From Sperchopsis tessellata (taxonomy: Eukaryota; Arthropoda; Insecta; Coleoptera; Hydrophilidae): 29,256 nt of DNA. Positions 1 through 9,720 of this stretch are shown here, piece after piece (position 1 is the stretch's first letter; each line of letters starts with the position of its first letter). Where the stretch lies: assembly GCA_033557685.1 (NCBI GenBank), contig JAWQRN010000467.1:1-29256 (forward strand). Reading direction: 5' to 3'. Made by a program: the position numbers and the translations under genes. The notes under the pieces were generated by a model. The model was not told the DNA's origin. It made no database searches and worked only from the letters and a program-made list of their open reading frames with translations.

Positions 1-38
1 GACGTTTCGTCCACTGTTGCAAGGGACATTTTCAAGGC
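1..38 (-). ncRNA. Hammerhead-ribozyme-like motif of a Penelope-like element terminus
   Basis: Read on the minus strand, this stretch has a TTGAAAA box, a GTCC/GGAC helix II closed by an 11-nt loop, then GAAAC and GTC, which is the 3' half of a hammerhead core and its cleavage triplet. Closely related sequence sits at both ends of the PLE at 19161-21102. Minimal hammerheads in PLE terminal repeats are established knowledge, and the ACGT between GAAA and the cleavage site fits their dimer-type helix III. No PLE coding sequence adjoins it, so it is a solo terminus or is cut by the window edge. The first box departs from the CTGANGA consensus, so activity is unproven. Confidence 0.5.
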
Positions 39-255
39 GAGTGATGTTACTTCAATAAATGAATTCACTGCACTTTAGTCTTCATTGTCTCCAACCAGAA
101 CACTCTCCATTTAAACCAAATTTGTTCCTTCAGTATCGTACATAAATCCTGACAAGGTAGTTACCTTCAATACCTGATGAACCGGGATCCAGACCAAATC
201 AACACTCTACCATCGCTTCTAAGTTTCCAAATACTCAATCTAATGCTAAGGATTA

Positions 256-660
256 GATAGTTTTTTTATTCGTTTATTTAACTTTGGCCTATTAGCTATG
301 GCCTATCACCGATATTAGGTAGTTGTTTTTGATTATAATACCTTCTATTTCAATAGACTGCAAGGTTGTCTTATAATCTGAAAAAATAACAGATCTGTGA
401 ATATTATTGTCTTTGATTATTTTAAGGGTCTCAAAAATAGCTATTAATTCAACAGAGAATATTGAAAAATGGCCATCAATCTTACCATACTTTCTGATTC
501 CAAGAGAGGGGTAGTAAATTCCAAATCCTGCACGCAATATCAGGATATCTGACTTTGGAGCCATTAGTAAACAATTGAACGCTATTAGGGTATTTAGAAC
601 GAGATTCACAGATGAATCTATAATTTGTGAGTAGAAAGTTTGTTCCCTGTTCCTTTTCTA
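256..660 (-). pseudogene. LINE 3' end with RNase H domain (degenerate)
   Basis: The minus strand encodes an RNase H-like domain of a non-LTR retrotransposon. Readable in order are LFTNGSK (frame-shifted; the first catalytic position of the usual TDGSK reads N), then, in the open frame 609-292, GFGIYYPSLGI, FSIFSVELIAI (the conserved Glu) and VIFSDYKTTLQSIE (the second Asp). The C-terminal part with the last catalytic Asp is missing. An A-rich stretch at about 256-270, read on the minus strand, looks like the end of the 3' tail. RNase H of this kind removes RNA from the RNA:DNA hybrid in I/R1/Jockey-group LINEs. No reverse transcriptase is recognisable upstream on this strand, so the copy is 5'-truncated and inactive. 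The clade is not resolved. Confidence 0.7.
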
Positions 661-787
661 TACCAATTTCTTGTATGTTAATCTAGCAGTTTTACTAAAC
701 CTCTTTGGGAGTCTCAAAGAAAGGTAGAATAGCACTAAAATAAAAATTGAAATTGAGATGTCGAATCATAAGGAAAGCTTCCACAAT

Positions 788-1624
788 GGGAGGCATAATT
801 ATTTATCTTTACTGTGGACGAAGAAATTATCGAAAAAGAAGATGACGTTCCTGTATTCCAATGTAAATTTTTTATCTATTATCAACCTGTCTTCAAATAT
901 AATATAATCAAATATTATCCATGTTTTTTTTGTTGAAATAATAATCAACAGGCAATGTTTCGATATTTTTGAAGTTTTTTTGCTCTTTCTATAATTTAAG
1001 GTTTCATTTTTTCTATTCCGGTCATATTAGAACATTATTGTCGCTCTATCTTTGCCGTATTTTCTACTTTTACAATTAGCATTTCGAAAAGCCATAGTTT
1101 TCCCTGGCAAACATCGGAAAAACAGTCCAGTTTCATCTCCATTAAACACGTAATTTTTTATCAAACCTGGTCATTAAATGTTTAAATACATGTTCTAACC
1201 ATTCTCTTCGTTGGCGTCTGCTGCATCTCCTGAGGGAAACTTCCATTTAAATTCAGTGCCATTTTTATATCCACTCAGACATCCCGTACTTGAATTAAAG
1301 TTGTCCACATTCATCATTTGTCCGTATTGTTTGCTTAATTTGGATAATTGGGCCACTAATTATTTATTTTTTTTAGCTTCACTGATAAATATTCTTGGAT
1401 TTTTCCTTTTTCTTATTCGATTTATTTTTCTTTTAATTTCACAATTACTTTTAATTTCCTGCATATTTTCTTTTTTTTATATAAATTGTCGTTAATGAAT
1501 TTGCTTTTATCTTGAATTTGGCAGCAATATCGTTTTTCTTTACTCCATTGTTTATTTCTTCAACAATTAGTTCTAATTTTTCTTTTAAAGTTAGCTGTTT
1601 TTCTCGTTTTCCTCGTATATTCAT
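788..1624 (-). pseudogene. Jerky/Tigger-like (pogo superfamily) transposase remnant
   Basis: Starting at an ATG at 1624 on the minus strand, an N-terminal helix-turn-helix region is readable (KREKQLTLKEKLELIVEEI, then NGVKKNDIAAKFKI), as in jerky/Tigger CENPB-type DNA-binding domains. Further down, after stops and frame changes, the first DDE motif appears at about 1144-1117 as YNGDETGLFF followed by RCLPGKTMAF, with the first catalytic Asp intact. The region to about 790 retains the spacing of the following part of the fold (a TKKTW segment and FFFDNFF where the second catalytic Asp is expected). The protein is broken by several stops. Upstream DNA (1640-1830) is full of TTCGAATT-like words typical of Tigger-type ends, but I could not fix the terminal repeats or a TA target duplication. 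Confidence 0.72.
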
Positions 1625-2934
1625 ATTAAGAAAACAACAATTAACAACACACTATACAAATTCGTAGTAAACAAAACGCCTACTACGATTATTATTTTTT
1701 TAAATCATTCGATTTATTGAGAATTTGAATTATTAAGAAATTCAAATTAACAAATCAATATCGCATATAAATCGAAATTCGAATTAAACAAAAAAATCGA
1801 ATTATCAATGCTTCGAATTTAACAAATTCAACCCGTATTGGTGTTCTATATCGTTCCACGCTTTATTTGCTGCCATCACATTTGGTAACATACACGTTTA
1901 AAATGACGGTATAATTTTTCAATAGAGTTATCAGTACCGCTTTATTATTATTATAAAAACCATTCGTTTTATTTTTTCACGTAAACCAATGTCTATGAGC
2001 CTGTTAGTCCTCAATTTAGAAGCTCGAGCAGTTTTAACAGAAGCATACAATCCAAAAAGATCCATTATATTATAGTTTAGGAAATGAACAGTTAAGTTAA
2101 CATCACGCAATTAACAAATGTAATTCCAAGTTATCATATTTAAATCATTCATAAAATGGGAAGAACTAAAAGGTTTAAAAGAAAATGAAATTTGGGGACC
2201 GTCCAGGTTTCGGAAACTCAATCAAACAAGGAGCTAGTCAATGGTCCGATCCGCCTGATACATCACGCAAATTTACATTTGTCGAGGACGAGAGGATATT
2301 GCTATATATTCCAAGATGATCGCTTAACCCCTAGTATAATATGACAGTTTACTAGTTACGCCACTGAATCTGAGGAACTGGAACGCTTGGTGTCGTATTA
2401 TAAATCCCAATGCTGATGCGATCTTTAATAACTTACATACTGCAATATACACTTGCATATTTAAAGATTTATCACAATATGTGTTAGTATTTATGATTGG
2501 ATGTGATAATGAACCATTTATTTATTAATAAACACTACCATTTGGCATAAAAAATAACTAAACATTCCAATATTTCATATCACATGGTTATAATTTTGTA
2601 TGAGGATTTACAGCATTCCTATGTCCAGTCAAGTGGGCCTTATAGTGCGCTTAAAATTGTTGGAATAATATATTAATGTATTCAGATATTGAGATACGAG
2701 AGTGTAATGACGTCTAATGCAAATTTTAAAAATGACTGGTGAATTACGTATATGCTTCAATTTATTTTCATCATCCGGCGGCGTCAAATTGTCTACAATT
2801 TTCTGCAGTATGTCGAGAATAATGTTTCTATAAGAAATCAGCAATGGATTCACATCAAGAAGACTGTCAACGAGTGCAGTATCAAATAATACCAATTAGA
2901 AAGCTTTCCATTAACATTTACATTGGAGTATCTT
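1625..2934. other. Intergenic, probable Tigger end plus unassigned DNA
   Basis: The first 200 bases are A+T-rich with repeated AATTCGAATT-like words and are probably the 5' non-coding end of the Tigger-type element. The rest holds no recognisable gene. A minus-strand open frame at 2895-2629 (88 codons) has a non-random look, with leucine-rich helices and a DNLTPPDDENK segment, but matches nothing I know and has no clear context. A short plus-strand peptide beginning MGRTKRFKRK at about 2156 stops after ten codons. Confidence 0.4.
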
Positions 2935-3410
2935 ATAGCAACAGATTAGCAACAAAACATGGAGGCGTATTCATCGCAACCAAATACAACAAGTAGCATT
3001 CTCTTTGATACATATGAGATGTCACTGCAAAGTATAGTAGAGATGGCAGGAGTAAACATACCCTGCTTGGGAATGATAGTTGTAGCTGTATACAGACCAC
3101 CAAACGGAGATTATGAACTACTTACGATGATATGTTAATCAGATTAACTAGCAACATTAAAACACAAATATTTTTATTGCGGGTGATTATAATATAAACC
3201 TAAATGTCAACACTACCAAATCAAGATATTTTAGAGATGTGATGGCCTCGTATGGATGTATACTTCAATGAAAGAAAATACCTGGATATCAAAAAACTTC
3301 TCCAGCTGTTTGGGCAATATTTTTACAAATGTACACTATACAGAAATCAAAAATAAAACTACAATAGATTTACACATTTCTGATCATCTTGCATAAATAA
3401 CAGAAGTGGA
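2935..3410 (+). pseudogene. LINE endonuclease domain (Jockey/CR1-like), degenerate
   Basis: The plus strand carries the C-terminal half of an APE-type endonuclease as encoded by LINE ORF2. Readable are RLATKHGGVFIATKYN, then AGVNIPCLGMIVVAVYRPP with the diagnostic YRPP, a segment where GDFNINL is expected (eroded), and TIDLHISDHLA, which holds the SDH active-site motif near the domain end. The frame is broken several times. The domain nicks target DNA to prime reverse transcription. It is followed at the expected distance by the RT region of the same element, so 2935-5240 is one degraded LINE. The N-terminal part of the endonuclease and any ORF1 are absent. Confidence 0.75.
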
Positions 3411-3439
3411 AGATGTGGTGAACAAAGTACCTGAAAAAA

Positions 3440-4560
3440 TAAAATACATTAAAAGTCGATAAAAATATGAATCTATTAAAAAGCGAATTGTCAAATGTAA
3501 ACTGGGATTCTAAATTATACATAGAAACAGCAAAAGGTGCTTACAACAATTTTCATTACATATTACATAATTTAATTAATAATTGTATTGCTGAAAATGG
3601 AAAAGTCTTTAAGGAGAAAGCAAACAAATTAAATTCAGAAAATGATAAAAATATTGGACACACTGAAGATAGTAGCCCAAGTTATAAAAGAGGAAATTGC
3701 TTGGGGAGCGTATGAAACTTTCAAGAGTGTACAAAAATAAATTAATAGAAGAAAATTAATCCAAGAAAAGTTGAAACAGCAATAAACAAACAAAAACAAA
3801 CAAAGAAAAAGAAAACAAAAAGATTCAAATACACAAAAGAAAATACATCTGAAGCTGAAGAGTTGACCACTTATTTTTGCGGTCGAGATATAGCAGAAAA
3901 TATACCAGACACACACATTAAAGCTATAGATTTATTAAAGAACTCACCATTTGTAGAGATCTCTTTTTTCTGGCCCACAGATAGGGAAATTGACGGAATG
4001 ATTAGAGGAATAAAATCTAAGAACACTAAAGATATATACGGAATGACAATTATAAAATTATTGTGAATAGATGTTTTTTTGAGAGAGTTTTCCAAAAATC
4101 ACACCTATCTTTAAAGGAGGGAATACAAGTGAATGTATTAACTATAGACCAGTATTATCAAAAATAATAGAAGTTGCAACAAAATCAAGAATAGTTAAGT
4201 TCTTTGAAAAGCACAAATTATTTACGGAAGAACAACATGGATATCGTAAATCTACATCAACAGCAAAACTTGAACTAGTCGAATATGTATCGCAATCATT
4301 TGATGAAAAGAATATTACAAAAAAAACATTATGGAATGAGAGGAACAGAATCAGATTTTTTGTTACCATACCTTGAAAACAGAGAAATAGTAGTAAACTG
4401 GAAAGGGTGACATAGTGTAAAATCTTAAGCAATGGAGTACCTCAGGACTCAACACATAATATAATTACATCAAAAACTGTATTATACGCTGACAACACAG
4501 CTGTTATTTGCTCTGGAAGGACATTACAGAATCTGGAACAGGACACATAAAGGGTTATGG
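3440..4560 (+). pseudogene. LINE reverse transcriptase (Jockey/CR1-like), degenerate
   Basis: After a linker open frame at 3467-3715 (LKSELSNVNWDSKLY, usual between endonuclease and RT), the RT fingers and palm are readable: a helix with IRGIKSKNTKDIYGM at about 3990-4045, then PIFKGGNTSECINYRPVLSK with the conserved NYRP motif near 4145, and FFEKHKLFTEEQHGYRKSTS near 4200-4260. The GVPQ motif survives at about 4433 but the sequence then jumps to KTVLYADNTAVICSGRTLQN, so most of the DNA between is deleted. The catalytic motif reads YADN instead of YADD, and several stops interrupt the frame. The copy cannot make an active enzyme. Context is one element with the endonuclease upstream and the C-terminal region downstream. 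Confidence 0.85.
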
Positions 4561-4639
4561 AGCAGGCAGGATCATGGTTCAAGGCAAAAAATTGAAACCT
4601 AATGAAAATTAAACTCAAATAATTACTTTTAAGATGGGT

Positions 4640-5240
4640 ACAAATATGGAAAATACATCAAAAAAATTCCTGGGTATATGGATACATAATCAACTAAGAT
4701 GGAGCAATCATAAAACACGACTAAAAAAAGAAGCTGAATTCGTCTCTGTTCGTGGCGAGGAGAATTAAATCTATAAGTACGAAGGAATATGCAACAGCAG
4801 CATATTTTGCACAGTTTCATGGTGTGGCAGCGTATAGAATTCTTCTGTGGGGAGCTTGCAGCGCTGAAAAACAAATTTTTATAGTGCAGAAAAAAGCACT
4901 CAGAATAATCTGAAATTTAAAGTCTGGAGAGAGTTGCAGGGAAATCTTTAAAATTTTTAAAATACTCACGTTGCCTCACGTGTCTTACGTATGTACACTC
5001 GAACAAGAATAAATTTGTCACCAAAGGGTATAACATAAATACGGCATAAAACGCAGAAATGATCTCTGCATTCCATATCATCGAATTGAGGCATCCCAAC
5101 AACAACTGGACTATTATGGAGCCAAACTCTATAACAAGTTACCAGCAACTTTTAAGGATTTATCTCAAAAGAAAAAGAGGAGAGGCAGGAGATTATTGCT
5201 GCATGACACCTAGTACTCCATAGAGGAGTTTCTGCGGGCG
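4640..5240 (+). pseudogene. LINE ORF2 C-terminal region (Jockey/CR1-like)
   Basis: The thumb and C-terminal region of the same LINE is readable in fragments: FLGIWIHNQLRWSNH (the conserved FLGI...L.W..H motif after the RT palm), ARRIKSISTKEYATAAYFAQ, FHGVAAYRILLWGACS, FIVQKKALRII, then after a decayed stretch YGAKLYNKLPATFKDLSQK. This order is the standard tail of Jockey/CR1-group LINE proteins found in many insects. The frame shifts at least twice. Beyond about 5240 the sequence becomes A+T-rich (5275-5345, TTATTATTA-like), which probably represents the 3' terminal simple repeat of the element. No target-site duplication is evident. Confidence 0.82.
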
Positions 5241-5825
5241 TGACTGCTGGGCATAGTATGTTGACATCATCTATTTTTTTGATGATGAAATAAATTATTA
5301 TTTTTAATAATATTATTATTATAATTACTATTATAATTAATACCCAGAAATTTCACCACTATCTATTATTTTAATACACGTGATTGTAAAGACTTTCTTT
5401 TCAATAAAACAAACTTTCTACCTGGTCGTGGCGAAATTTGTGCACCTTTCACTTTAAAAGTTAAGATTATCAATGATAGCGATATATACGTCATACGTCA
5501 AATTTTATGCTTTTTAGACAAGCACAAGTATATATACATCCTACAACCCCTAAAGGGCGCATCTTAATGTAACGGATAGGATAATGTCCATTAGATATGT
5601 TGGACAGAAGTTCAGTTCTCGTGAACCAGTTGGATGTGCAAAGTATCAACGAAACGAGACAGCGGTTGAGCGTGCACAAGGTAAGTGTCTGTTCTTCAAT
5701 AGGAGCGGCTTATCTATGGCGTCTATTCTCAATATTGTGGCTAATATTAAACTATGGAAGTCGTAGGTGTGAACGTATTCAGAAGAAAATGAAAAGAACT
5801 TATTCAACTCCAAAGTGGACATATA
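5241..5825. other. A+T-rich LINE tail and unassigned spacer
   Basis: Positions 5275-5345 are TAA/TTA-rich simple sequence, likely the LINE 3' tail. The remainder holds two overlapping short plus-strand open frames (5584-5766 and 5597-5839) that match nothing I recognise. A consensus 5' splice donor, AAG followed by GTAAGTG, lies at 5678/5681 within them. I see no acceptor or conserved exon to pair with it. Confidence 0.35.
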
Positions 5826-6665
5826 TTGTACTACCTTGACACTACCAATGGTAGAAATAGTAGAGTTGGTTCATAAAACACCCAAATCCCGAATAGTCAA
5901 GTTTGAGAGCATATCTGATAGAGTCGCAAAATTTGAAATAAAGACCTCCAAGCGATATAAATCTCAAATTCTGTAAGTGTGTGCCCTAATAAGTAGTCCT
6001 TCCGACGAGATGCTCGAAGTATTCTATGATCTTCATGAGAGTTTAAATGCACGTTTAAGATCTTCTTAAAAGATTTCAATGTAGAAATATGGGGAAAACA
6101 TCCAAGAGATCAGGATGTAGTTGCATTCGGCTTTGTAAGAAGAAATGCAGGAAACAACAGACTTACAGAATTTGCAGAATCAAATAGTCCGTATATAGCA
6201 AATACCATGTTTGTTAAGCAAATGTCACTCAAATGGTCCTGGCAAAGTCCTATCAAGACCAGGAACGAGATTGACTACATACTCACTAATACAAGCCATT
6301 ATACAAGACCGTATAGTTCTTAACCGTTTTGACACTGTAAACTAGATTCGTTTGGTTAGATGAAGGGTATCTTTAAACTTTAAATTTGAAAAATGTTAAC
6401 TAACAACTCCGGCAGAAAAATTAACTTGGCTATCTGAAATAAAATCTAGAAATATTTCAATTAGAACTTAAGAACAGATTTGTTGTTCTGAAAGAATAAA
6501 ATGGTGGCGATAATGTGTTTTATATGATAACAGAGACATTCAGAGTCATAGGTAGAACTCTCAATGATAGAAAGGAGTCAAAACAGACTAAGAACATACA
6601 AAAGCAGCATATAGAACTAAAAAAAGTTAAGACTAGAAGATACTATGAAGCCATATTCCTACCGA
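5826..6665 (+). pseudogene. RTE-like LINE endonuclease domain, degenerate
   Basis: The plus strand encodes the APE endonuclease of an RTE-type (craniofacial-development-protein-2-like) LINE. In order: SRIVKFESISDRVAKFEIKT (about 5893-5952), then CALISSPSDEMLEVFYDLHE where YAPT and its following helix are expected, FLKDFNVEIWG for the GDFNAKIG motif (6064-6096), VRRNAGNNRLTEFAESNSPY (the G.RN..G..L..FA motif, 6140-6200), and WSWQSPIKTRNEIDYILTN (6234-6295). This order and spacing are diagnostic. A downstream linker (TPAEKLTWLSEIKS) follows. Frameshifts and stops make it inactive. The element is interrupted by the pogo insertion at 6718 and its RT resumes near 8640. Confidence 0.85.
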
Positions 6666-6999
6666 TAGAGTAACATTGGAGCTATAAATAGAGACTCATA
6701 ATTGGGAAAAGCAAATATCGTATTTGTTCGCGTAATTGCGAACCACTTTCGCTATTTTGATCGCTTAAAAATCGGGGTGCGCAAAATATGCGGATTGTTT
6801 TGGTGGAGATTTTGAAACAAGTTTATATTCTAGTATGATTGAGAATAAAGTATATAGGTTTTATCAAAATTTTATTGTGATTTTAATAATATTATACATA
6901 ATATTATTATAAAATAATCTTGAACTGCACAACACTATTATTGAAACGCAAATCAAACAATAACATTAATAGGTATCTTACTCAAGTGTTGCATGCCTT

Positions 7000-8113
7000 T
7001 TAAATATCTTCATTTGAAGATAAATAGCTGTCGTCCTCGCTAGCCGAAGAACCATTGATGTGGTCTTGCTCTCCCAAATCATGTCATCTTCTGTATCATT
7101 TCAAGCGATAGGGATGCCGGTCTTTTTGAAACTTTTGACAATCACTTTAGAGGAGATACAATTCCAAGCTCACAATATCCAGGGGTGGCCCTTGATTTTT
7201 CCACTCTTCGTGTACGTGGGATTGCTTTAAGCCATCCAAAGTTATTCTTTGAACGGCTTGTTGATAGAAATATCCAGATTCGCGGTTAAACGTCCAGGAT
7301 ATACAGCCATATTGTTTCGCCTTGTTTGAAGTGACTTCTTCACATTTTCGTGAAGATGACCCCGGAAGCTACAGCATAGTTCTATGCTTACGTAAAGCAC
7401 CCGGTCTTCTTCCGCATACGTTCCCCACCCAATCCTTTTTTATATCTTGGCCCATCCACCCATTTTTCGACTCTCACGTGAATACCAGGTGGAAATTTTT
7501 CCTTTGGAAAAGTCTTTTTAAAAAATACGTATGGTGGTAATTTACCTCTATCTGCAGTCACCGAAAACATGACAGACCCTCTTTAGTGTTAGTTCCTGTA
7601 GTTCATATTGTCACCGATTTCACGTCCTGCTGTTCAATAGAAGTGTTTCTGGGCATATCAAAAACACGGGGGTTTGATCGGCATTATCAATTTGAGAAAA
7701 CGGTAACATTTGGCACAATGTCGTTCTTCTACGTAGTGAAAGACTTTTCTTTTCCTGAATTGCCGAAACCACTCTCTACTAGCCTTGAGTAGATTATCTG
7801 ATACGTTGTAAAACTTTTGCGACACCATTTACACAAAGTTGTAACACGACATATGTAACTGCAATGCCGCAATTTCCTTCATTGTTAAGAGTAACTTAGA
7901 GTTCATCTTCTAGTGCAGGTTATTTTCCATTTTTCGAACCACGAAATGCCCTACACTCACTTTTGGTACCTCTTAGGGCTTATTTTTGTTTCCTCCAATA
8001 ATGCACGTTGGATTCCAGATTTCCGAACTCTCTGCACGGTTCCCGAATGATTCCGCGAGATGTATTACTTTTAATTTGTACGATGCTGTATAACAATTGT
8101 TCTTCTTTCCCAT
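7000..8113 (-). pseudogene. pogo-like transposase (degenerate)
   Basis: About 370 codons on the minus strand from an ATG at 8113 (MGKKNNCYTASYKLKVIHLA) to a stop at 7002. The N-terminal CENPB/psq-type helix-turn-helix ends with NLESNVHYWRKQK near 7990. A second DNA-binding block follows (ASREWFRQF, then LSLRRRTTLCQMLP). The DDE domain has its first Asp in QIDNADQTPVF (about 7675), then MFSVTADRGKLPPYVFFKK (7570-7515), FPPGIHVRV, and, with shifts, FRGHL near 7350, MAVYPGRLTANLD (NTDLAVIPGGLTSQLQPLD-type region), DISINKPFKE, IVKSFKKTGI near 7135 and an acidic SSASEDDSYLSS tail. This is the full family order and about the usual length, but at least six frame changes and several stops destroy it. 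The second catalytic Asp region (usually LVLDSF before RGHL) is lost. Confidence 0.85.
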
Positions 8114-8252
8114 CTTGAAATTTTAACTTAAAAATATTAACGCAAATGCAAACTAGAAAAGCAACTAAAATATTTACTGTAAATAAATAAATATAGTCTG
8201 ACAAACATACTCTTGGAAAAACCTACAATTAGCAAGCTTTTATCAAGGAACT

Positions 8253-8372
8253 CCGAATTTTAGATATGAAATATGTTGACCATCTTTTTCACGGAATTTT
8301 AGATATAAAATATGTTGACCATCTTTCGCACGGAGTTTTTGATATAAAATATGTTGACCATCTTTTGCACGC
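8253..8372 (+). repeat. Three tandem 39-bp repeats in the pogo element
   Basis: Units start at 8253, 8292 and 8331 and share the words GATATAAAATATGTTGACC and ATCTTT. Because 39 is a multiple of three, they also encode a 13-residue repeat (DIKYVDHL core) in a short plus-strand open frame, 8266-8532. They lie within the subterminal region of the pogo element and are more likely element structure than a gene. Confidence 0.85.
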
Positions 8373-8639
8373 AGGTAGAAAACTCGATAGTCCAGGAAAG
8401 GAAAGTCATACCATATGCAGAGTAAAAAATAAAATCCAAAATCATTCTTTAAAAATAAAGGTGTGGAAAATACGCGGGGCGCAAATTACGCAAGAAAAGA
8501 CGATAATAGCTCTCATATATGAACAACTATGAGAGAGTTGACGATGGAGAGGAAGCCTTTAATTGATTATAATATTTCACCAAGATTTAGAAATGAAGGT
8601 GACCATATAAACATCTATTTTCCGAAGAAGAAGTTACAT

Positions 8640-8815
8640 CAATATTTCTCTTATAACCCTTAGCTCTGGTAAAACTATATACGTCATGCATTGAAACAAA
8701 AAATATACCAGCATTTAGGAACAATGCAAACATTATTCTAATCCACAAAAAAGAACATATAAAAGACCTAAAAAAATACCGTCCTGTTAGACTCACATCC
8801 GTGAGGTTTTACAGA
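8640..8815 (+). pseudogene. RTE-like LINE reverse transcriptase start
   Basis: The plus strand resumes the RTE-type LINE after the pogo insertion. Readable is IPAFRNNANIILIHKKEHIK followed by DLKKYRPVRLTS (8694-8802), the first conserved RT block (IP..W..A.I..IHKKGD...NYRPISL). Homology then stops at about 8815, before the palm with the catalytic YADD, so the copy is truncated. Position, strand and family agree with the endonuclease at 5826-6665, and together they form one split element. Confidence 0.78.
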
Positions 8816-9600
8816 CCAATTCTATTATTGTTCAGCCCAAAAGGGCAAATGATAATTTGGTTACATCGCATATGGGTAACCGGCAATACAGAACGTGAAA
8901 TATCTCGGTAAACAAACTTAAGATAAAATATTAAATTAATTATTAAATAAGGGGAATCGTTACAGTATATTTAATTATAGAAATAAAAGTGTCTATTCAA
9001 GAGATTAAAGATGAAGAAATTTTGTTAATTTTTTTATTTTTGTGTAACGGTGAAATCTATTTAATATTGTGAGCCTAAGAAAACAATAATGTTGTGTAAC
9101 AATATTTTCTCATTAGTTACTGCAAAAATTTTAAAACCAAATTATTAAATAATCTCATAAATTCATGTTTTGTTCTTACAAGGTATTTTATTATTATTTT
9201 CAATAGCAGGATTAATTTCTATTTTGTTTAAATAAGCCCGGTAGGCTGGCTTTGTTTTTTCGGTAGTACTAGGTTAGGTTTTATATAGAATCTACAGTGG
9301 TGTATGCAGACATTATTTTGCTGTACCAAGAATCATAGTTTATTTGTTGCCAGTTCAATTAAAGCTGATAATGTGCTTATAAAAAGTAGTATAATATAAT
9401 ACATTTGTTTATAGTATTAGGAATAATTTTAATATATACTTTTGTAAGTGTTAGTCTTACATTTTACCAAAGTACCATCGTTCTGATGCATTTAAAAATA
9501 TATATGTTAAACCCTCGTTAACAAAAGTGACACATTTCAGAATAATTGCACTTACCTCAACATGAAAAGTGACATAACACAAATTGTCTTGAGAAGGATC
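8816..9600. other. A+T-rich spacer without recognisable genes
   Basis: Mostly low-complexity A+T-rich sequence. I see no open frame with protein-family motifs, no terminal repeats and no RNA gene. One CTAGGTTAGG at about 9269 resembles the insect telomere unit TTAGG but does not form an array. Confidence 0.5.
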
Positions 9601-9604
9601 TTTG

Positions 9605-9720
9605 ATTTATTAATGTGTTGGGTTGGAGATGTTTGGCACATGATAGGGAGGTATGGAGAGTAGTCGTGGATGAAGCTATAACTCACAGAGGGTTACAACT
9701 CAGAAAGAAGAATTTTTGTT
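9605..9720 (+). pseudogene. Possible LINE C-terminal tail
   Basis: A short plus-strand stretch reads DREVWRVVVDEAITHRGLQL then RKKN (about 9643-9715). This resembles the extreme C-terminus of RTE-like LINE proteins, as in the clearer copy at 18361-18790 on the minus strand (DRRVWAAVIKEVKTYVGL). It could be the 3' end of the RTE-like element that starts at 5826, with the middle lost, but no continuous homology links them. Confidence 0.4.

Larger units (their letters stand above)
6718..8503 (-). mobile_element. pogo-like DNA transposon, near full length
   Basis: A 1,786-bp element with imperfect terminal inverted repeats: left TCGTATTTG then TTCGCGTAATTGCG, right (reverse complement) TCGTCTTTT then CTTGCGTAATTTGCG. 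Both ends abut TA (6716-6717 and 8504-8505), the target duplicated by the IS630-Tc1-mariner superfamily. The interior carries one decayed transposase on the minus strand (8113-7000), and three 39-bp repeats lie near the 5' end of the coding strand. The element sits inside an RTE-like LINE whose endonuclease lies before it and whose RT lies after it on the same strand, so it is younger than that LINE. Confidence 0.82.

Noticed and set aside
3635..3916. Minus-strand membrane-protein-like open frame rich in Phe and Leu
   Set aside because: It is the antisense of A-rich LINE sequence; A-rich DNA read backwards gives Phe/Leu runs.
5678..5690. Consensus splice donor inside an open frame
   Set aside because: No acceptor, conserved exon or partner reading frame was found, and such 8-base matches are expected by chance.
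8253..8372. CRISPR-like array
   Set aside because: The units are contiguous with no spacers, and the context is a eukaryotic DNA transposon.
9265..9285. TAGGTTAGG words resembling the insect telomere repeat
   Set aside because: Only one and a half units occur; there is no array.
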